Shown piece by piece: positions 61,504 to 64,000 of a stretch of 64,000 bases of DNA; within the stretch, counting starts at the first letter, position 1, and every line of letters starts with the position of its first letter. Source of the stretch: Gemmata sp. (lineage in GTDB: Bacteria; Planctomycetota; Planctomycetia; Gemmatales; Gemmataceae). The notes under the pieces were generated by a model. That model made no database searches, had not been told where the DNA came from, and saw only the letters and a list, made by a program, of their open reading frames with translations. The stretch lies in NCBI GenBank assembly GCA_025055115.1, contig JANWYJ010000073.1, positions 28,597 through 92,596 on the forward strand. Reading direction: 5' to 3'. Both the position numbers and the translations under genes were made by a program.

Positions 61504-62457
61504 CTAGGGCAGCAATTGCCGCAGGGCGTTTTCGAGGCGGTAAGCTTGTTCGGGAGTAAACCGGGTTTGTCCGGCGAGTTCCCGAAGCGATTCGGGGATG
61601 GTCACCTCGCGACGGTGGGGCGGTAAATCTTCCACACCAAAGGCCCGTTCATTTGGAATACCCAGAGGGAATTCGTTCAAATCTGGTACTAACTCGGCTT
61701 CGTCAATGGTGTTCGGATGGAGCAGGACTGCCCGCGTAAGGTCCGCGTACTGGCCATTTTCCAGACCCAAACGCCATGCCAGTACCTCCAGCGCTCCGGT
61801 GCGTGCGTTGACGAGTAAACCATAGCGGAAACGCAGGGCATGATTCCGCTGGCCACAGTGGAACGTCACGGGAGTATCGACGACCGCAAATGTTGGGCCA
61901 AACACAACAATCCGTGCTTGTTGCTGCACCCGATAACCCGTCGTGAGCGTGATCGCCTGAATGGGGTCGAGCTTGAGACCCAATCGCTCTGCGCTGTCCA
62001 CCGTGAGAACCATATCGCGGCCGTGGACGTTCGCGCCCAAGCCTAAGCCGATCGCCCGCAGCCGGTAACGGCCGGACTCACCCTGTACGTCTTTTACTAC
62101 ATCAGCAGTAAACACCGTGAACATCCATGATACTTGTCGCACCAAGCCGTCCCGGCCAACGAATGGATTCGGCGGAAGCCGTTCGATTTCACTGGCCTTC
62201 ACCCGGGGCAAGCTTTTAATAATCAGATGCGACCAACCCACCGGTGGAGCGTTCTCCACAACGGTGCCCGGGGTAATCAGTTCCGGCACCGTGACGCTCA
62301 GATCATAATCATTCAGCCATGTTGGTTCTTCGGGGGGAGGAACCAACGTCTCGACCACGTCCGGTTGCCGTAGTAGTTGAATCGCCATAGCTCCCAGAAA
62401 GCCGACGGTGGCCGCGGCGATGAGGAGCCATATCGCGATTCGTTTCACACGCATCAT
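61504..62457 (-). CDS. Membrane-anchored hypothetical protein
   Basis: The 317-aa protein has a basic start and one hydrophobic helix (IAIWLLIAAATVGFLGAMAI), then a soluble beta-rich region (LRAIGLGLGANVHGRDMVLTVD, RFRYGLLVNARTGALEVLAWRLG) and a helical end. No known domain. Gene order with 60576-61451 suggests one transcript with a 52-bp gap. Confidence 0.75.
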   Translation of the reverse strand: MMRVKRIAIWLLIAAATVGFLGAMAIQLLRQPDVVETLVPPPEEPTWLNDYDLSVTVPELITPGTVVENAPPVGWSHLIIKSLPRVKASEIERLPPNPFVGRDGLVRQVSWMFTVFTADVVKDVQGESGRYRLRAIGLGLGANVHGRDMVLTVDSAERLGLKLDPIQAITLTTGYRVQQQARIVVFGPTFAVVDTPVTFHCGQRNHALRFRYGLLVNARTGALEVLAWRLGLENGQYADLTRAVLLHPNTIDEAELVPDLNEFPLGIPNERAFGVEDLPPHRREVTIPESLRELAGQTRFTPEQAYRLENALRQLLP

Positions 62458-62966
62458 GACACCTCAGCAGGACCGCGACCGTGTTGGCCGGCGAATTCTC
62501 CGGCCAGAATCACGCGGTGGAGATGTTAGTATCGCGGGAACGCGACTCGTAGGCATCCTCCGCTGTCTGTGAATCTTCATCTTCTCTTCGCCAAGTCCTT
62601 TGAATTCCAGGAATCACCGAGTCGGCGCGCTGAAGTCGGCTCTTTTTTTGCTATAACCGTTAAATTCAGCACGGAGATGAATTAGCCAAAAGCAAATGGG
62701 ATTTTTTTTCTTGCAGCATCTTTTGCTCAGGCTAAAAGTAAAACCAGTAAACTTTGTTCGAAATGAAGAATTCGGGCGCTACCAAGACGAATTAAGGTGT
62801 GAGTCCAAAAAATAATATGACAGTAAAAAAATATTCTGTGAATTCTTCAGCGTTTGTGCAAAATCCACTAGACACAATAATCAGCCATTGAAATACTATC
62901 GAGCAACCAAAATCGCCCACAGCCGAGTTTTGCGTCCATCCCTCAACCCTTTGTGAGGTTAACCCC
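62458..62966. other. 509-bp intergenic region with an unusually AT-rich stretch
   Basis: A 7-bp-stem hairpin (TGGCCGG 62485-62491 / CCGGCCA 62500-62506) lies in the leader of the minus-strand gene. From about 62640 to 62900 the base composition drops to clearly AT-rich, with T- and A-runs (62701-62712, 62808-62832), unlike the rest of the window. No convincing gene was found; it probably holds promoters for both flanking genes. Confidence 0.6.
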
Positions 62967-63227
62967 ATGACGTTGCGTGCCCAATTGTCGTTGTCAGCCT
63001 TGGAAGCGCGTGAAAATCCAGGCGATCTGCCCACGCTTGGGCCTTTCAGCGACCTTGGCTCAGCGCCGCCCCAAGATCCCAACGATCCTGGCTTGAATGA
63101 CCCCACGATTATGAGACCCTATGTGGAACAGATGGGCGCGATGTATTACGGCTACGGATACACTTTCACCCTTGATGTGCTGCTCGAATTGTCGTCAATA
63201 TTCAATCAACCGATCGTCCAGTGGTGA
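62967..63227 (+). CDS. Short LEPR-XLL-like exported protein, hypothetical
   Basis: The 86-aa protein starts MTLRAQLSLSALEARENPG, which matches the planctomycete LEPR-XLL-like N-terminus (LExRxxP) seen on large surface proteins such as that at 24831-26966. The remainder is acidic and aromatic (MGAMYYGYGYTFTLDVLLEL) without a known domain. A strong terminator follows 35 nt after its stop. It could be an authentic small surface protein or the surviving start of a larger one. Confidence 0.66.
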   Translation: MTLRAQLSLSALEARENPGDLPTLGPFSDLGSAPPQDPNDPGLNDPTIMRPYVEQMGAMYYGYGYTFTLDVLLELSSIFNQPIVQW

Positions 63228-63261
63228 GTGGCCCGCTGGAATTGAGTGAGTGGAATTGTAC

Positions 63262-63286
63262 AGCCCCCCGTATCTTCCGGGGGGCT
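63262..63286 (+). terminator. Rho-independent terminator
   Basis: AGCCCCCCG (63262-63270) pairs with CGGGGGGCT (63278-63286), a 9-bp GC-rich stem with a 7-nt loop, followed by TGCTTTTG. It sits between two convergent genes. Confidence 0.82.
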
Positions 63287-63316
63287 TGCTTTTGTGGCGA
63301 CCGAGTCACTCCGTGG

Positions 63317-64000
63317 CTAGCGCATCAGGACTTGCGCGGCTTGGCGAAGGGTCTGAAACTCGGGAGTCGCGCGGAGCGACTGCAAATCGGGGTGATTTTT
63401 CAAACTGTCGAGGTTGGAATAGCCCTTGCGAATGGCTTCGCGCAACAAACCCAAAGCTTTGCTGCGATATTGCGGATCGTTCTGAGAACTGAGAGCATAG
63501 ACCGATGCGGCTTGGTAGAGAATGTTCGCCTCATTGGAGAGTGAGAGCGCTCGTTCGATGGCTTGGTGGGCCGCGTCGAGTTCGCCCAACCGGGCCAAGA
63601 CGATGGCATGGGAGGCATGAGCTGAGGCCAAATCGGGGTAGCGTTCGATCAACTGTCCCGTGATGGTTTTGGCAGCCCGATGATCCTTGAGCCTATCTGC
63701 ATAGAGATGGGCTTGGTTGATCAGTGCCGGCAGGGAACGCGGATTGTATTCAAGGGCTTTTTGGAAGTCGGCGATCGCCTCTTGTGGGTTATCGGCCATC
63801 CGATACCAGCCGCGGGCCAGAAATTCCTCTTCATTTTGCGGCACGACATGTTGTAGGGCCGAGACATCGGTTTTGGCTCCTTCCTGCTCGCCCAACTTTT
63901 CGCGCACTTTGGCCCGGAGAAATCGGACGGAGACCGACGGCGCTCCCAAATCCAGCGCTCGCGTCAAGTCGGCTTCGGCTGTTCGCAGCAGTTCTTGTCT
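63317..64000 (-). CDS. TPR-repeat protein, 5' part outside the window
   Basis: The frame is open to the right edge, so only the C-terminal ~227 residues are present. Tetratricopeptide repeats are visible (EEFLARGWYRMADNPQEAI, ADFQKALEYNPRSLPALINQ, LASAHASHAIVLARLGELDA). The C-terminus (GYSNLDSLKNHPDLQSLRATPEFQ) is the type that ends planctomycete serine/threonine kinase-TPR proteins, so a kinase domain may lie upstream (inference). Confidence 0.82.
   Translation of the reverse strand, partial: RQELLRTAEADLTRALDLGAPSVSVRFLRAKVREKLGEQEGAKTDVSALQHVVPQNEEEFLARGWYRMADNPQEAIADFQKALEYNPRSLPALINQAHLYADRLKDHRAAKTITGQLIERYPDLASAHASHAIVLARLGELDAAHQAIERALSLSNEANILYQAASVYALSSQNDPQYRSKALGLLREAIRKGYSNLDSLKNHPDLQSLRATPEFQTLRQAAQVLMR

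Noticed and set aside
62792..63106. 104-aa minus-strand frame across the AT-rich region
   Set aside because: Overlaps the better supported 86-aa plus-strand gene and has no ribosome-binding site or domain.
1..64000. tRNA, rRNA, IS element, prophage or attachment-site signatures
   Set aside because: I looked for cloverleaf-like T-arm sequences, transposase motifs and long terminal inverted repeats and found none I could support; a tRNAscan/Infernal and IS search would settle this.

Overview
The window looks like chromosomal DNA of a planctomycete, most likely Gemmataceae or a close relative. The GC content is high (about 60% by eye), and several gene families typical of that phylum are present: a DUF1559 pseudopilin-like protein, a giant PVC-type cytochrome c/dehydrogenase protein, two DUF1080 proteins, a sulfatase, a DUF2330 protein, ThuA and Gfo/Idh/MocA proteins, a prenyltransferase-repeat secreted protein, and surface proteins that start with a LEPR-XLL-like N-terminus. 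Many products carry Sec, Tat or lipoprotein signals. I see no rRNA, tRNA, CRISPR array, IS element or prophage.

Layout. 0.1-7.1 kb: an Asp/Asn beta-hydroxylase family protein, a YeiR-like metal GTPase and a 1501-aa SGNH/dehydrogenase/HEAT/cytochrome protein. 7.3-10.2 kb: a translationally coupled methyltransferase, flavoprotein and type III polyketide synthase operon. 10.4-20.2 kb: secreted or regulatory carbohydrate and sulfur functions (rhodanese, TIM-barrel isomerase, GntR/LacI regulator, DUF1559, metallophosphoesterase, lactonase, DUF1080, sulfatase). 20.4-28.8 kb: small lipoprotein, DUF2330 operon with an esterase, zinc-ribbon coiled-coil protein, FG-GAP surface protein, serine hydrolase. 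29.0-34.2 kb: six tightly packed genes for a CDP-linked, probably C-methyl-branched deoxysugar, followed by a convergent GT2 glycosyltransferase. 36-42.7 kb: oxidoreductase, class A beta-lactamase-like protein, two C26 glutamine-amidotransferase-like paralogues (one without its catalytic Cys), AnmK-like and GlcNAc-kinase-like enzymes. 42.7-48 kb: S9 peptidase, ThuA, MFS. 48-54.4 kb: ProC, GuaA, small proteins, MogA, Fe-ADH. 54.4-64 kb: GT39, NDH-2, DUF1080, SRAP and several hypotheticals, ending in a truncated TPR protein.

The most unusual signal is not a gene. Many of the non-coupled intergenic regions hold a short, locus-specific direct repeat (about 12-50 nt, usually two copies). In roughly a dozen cases one copy is the last codons plus the stop codon of the neighbouring gene, and the other copy lies just downstream. 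Copies are either adjacent or set 71-75 nt apart. The unit differs at every locus, so this is neither a dispersed repeat family nor CRISPR. It looks like a recurrent process acting on gene 3' ends.
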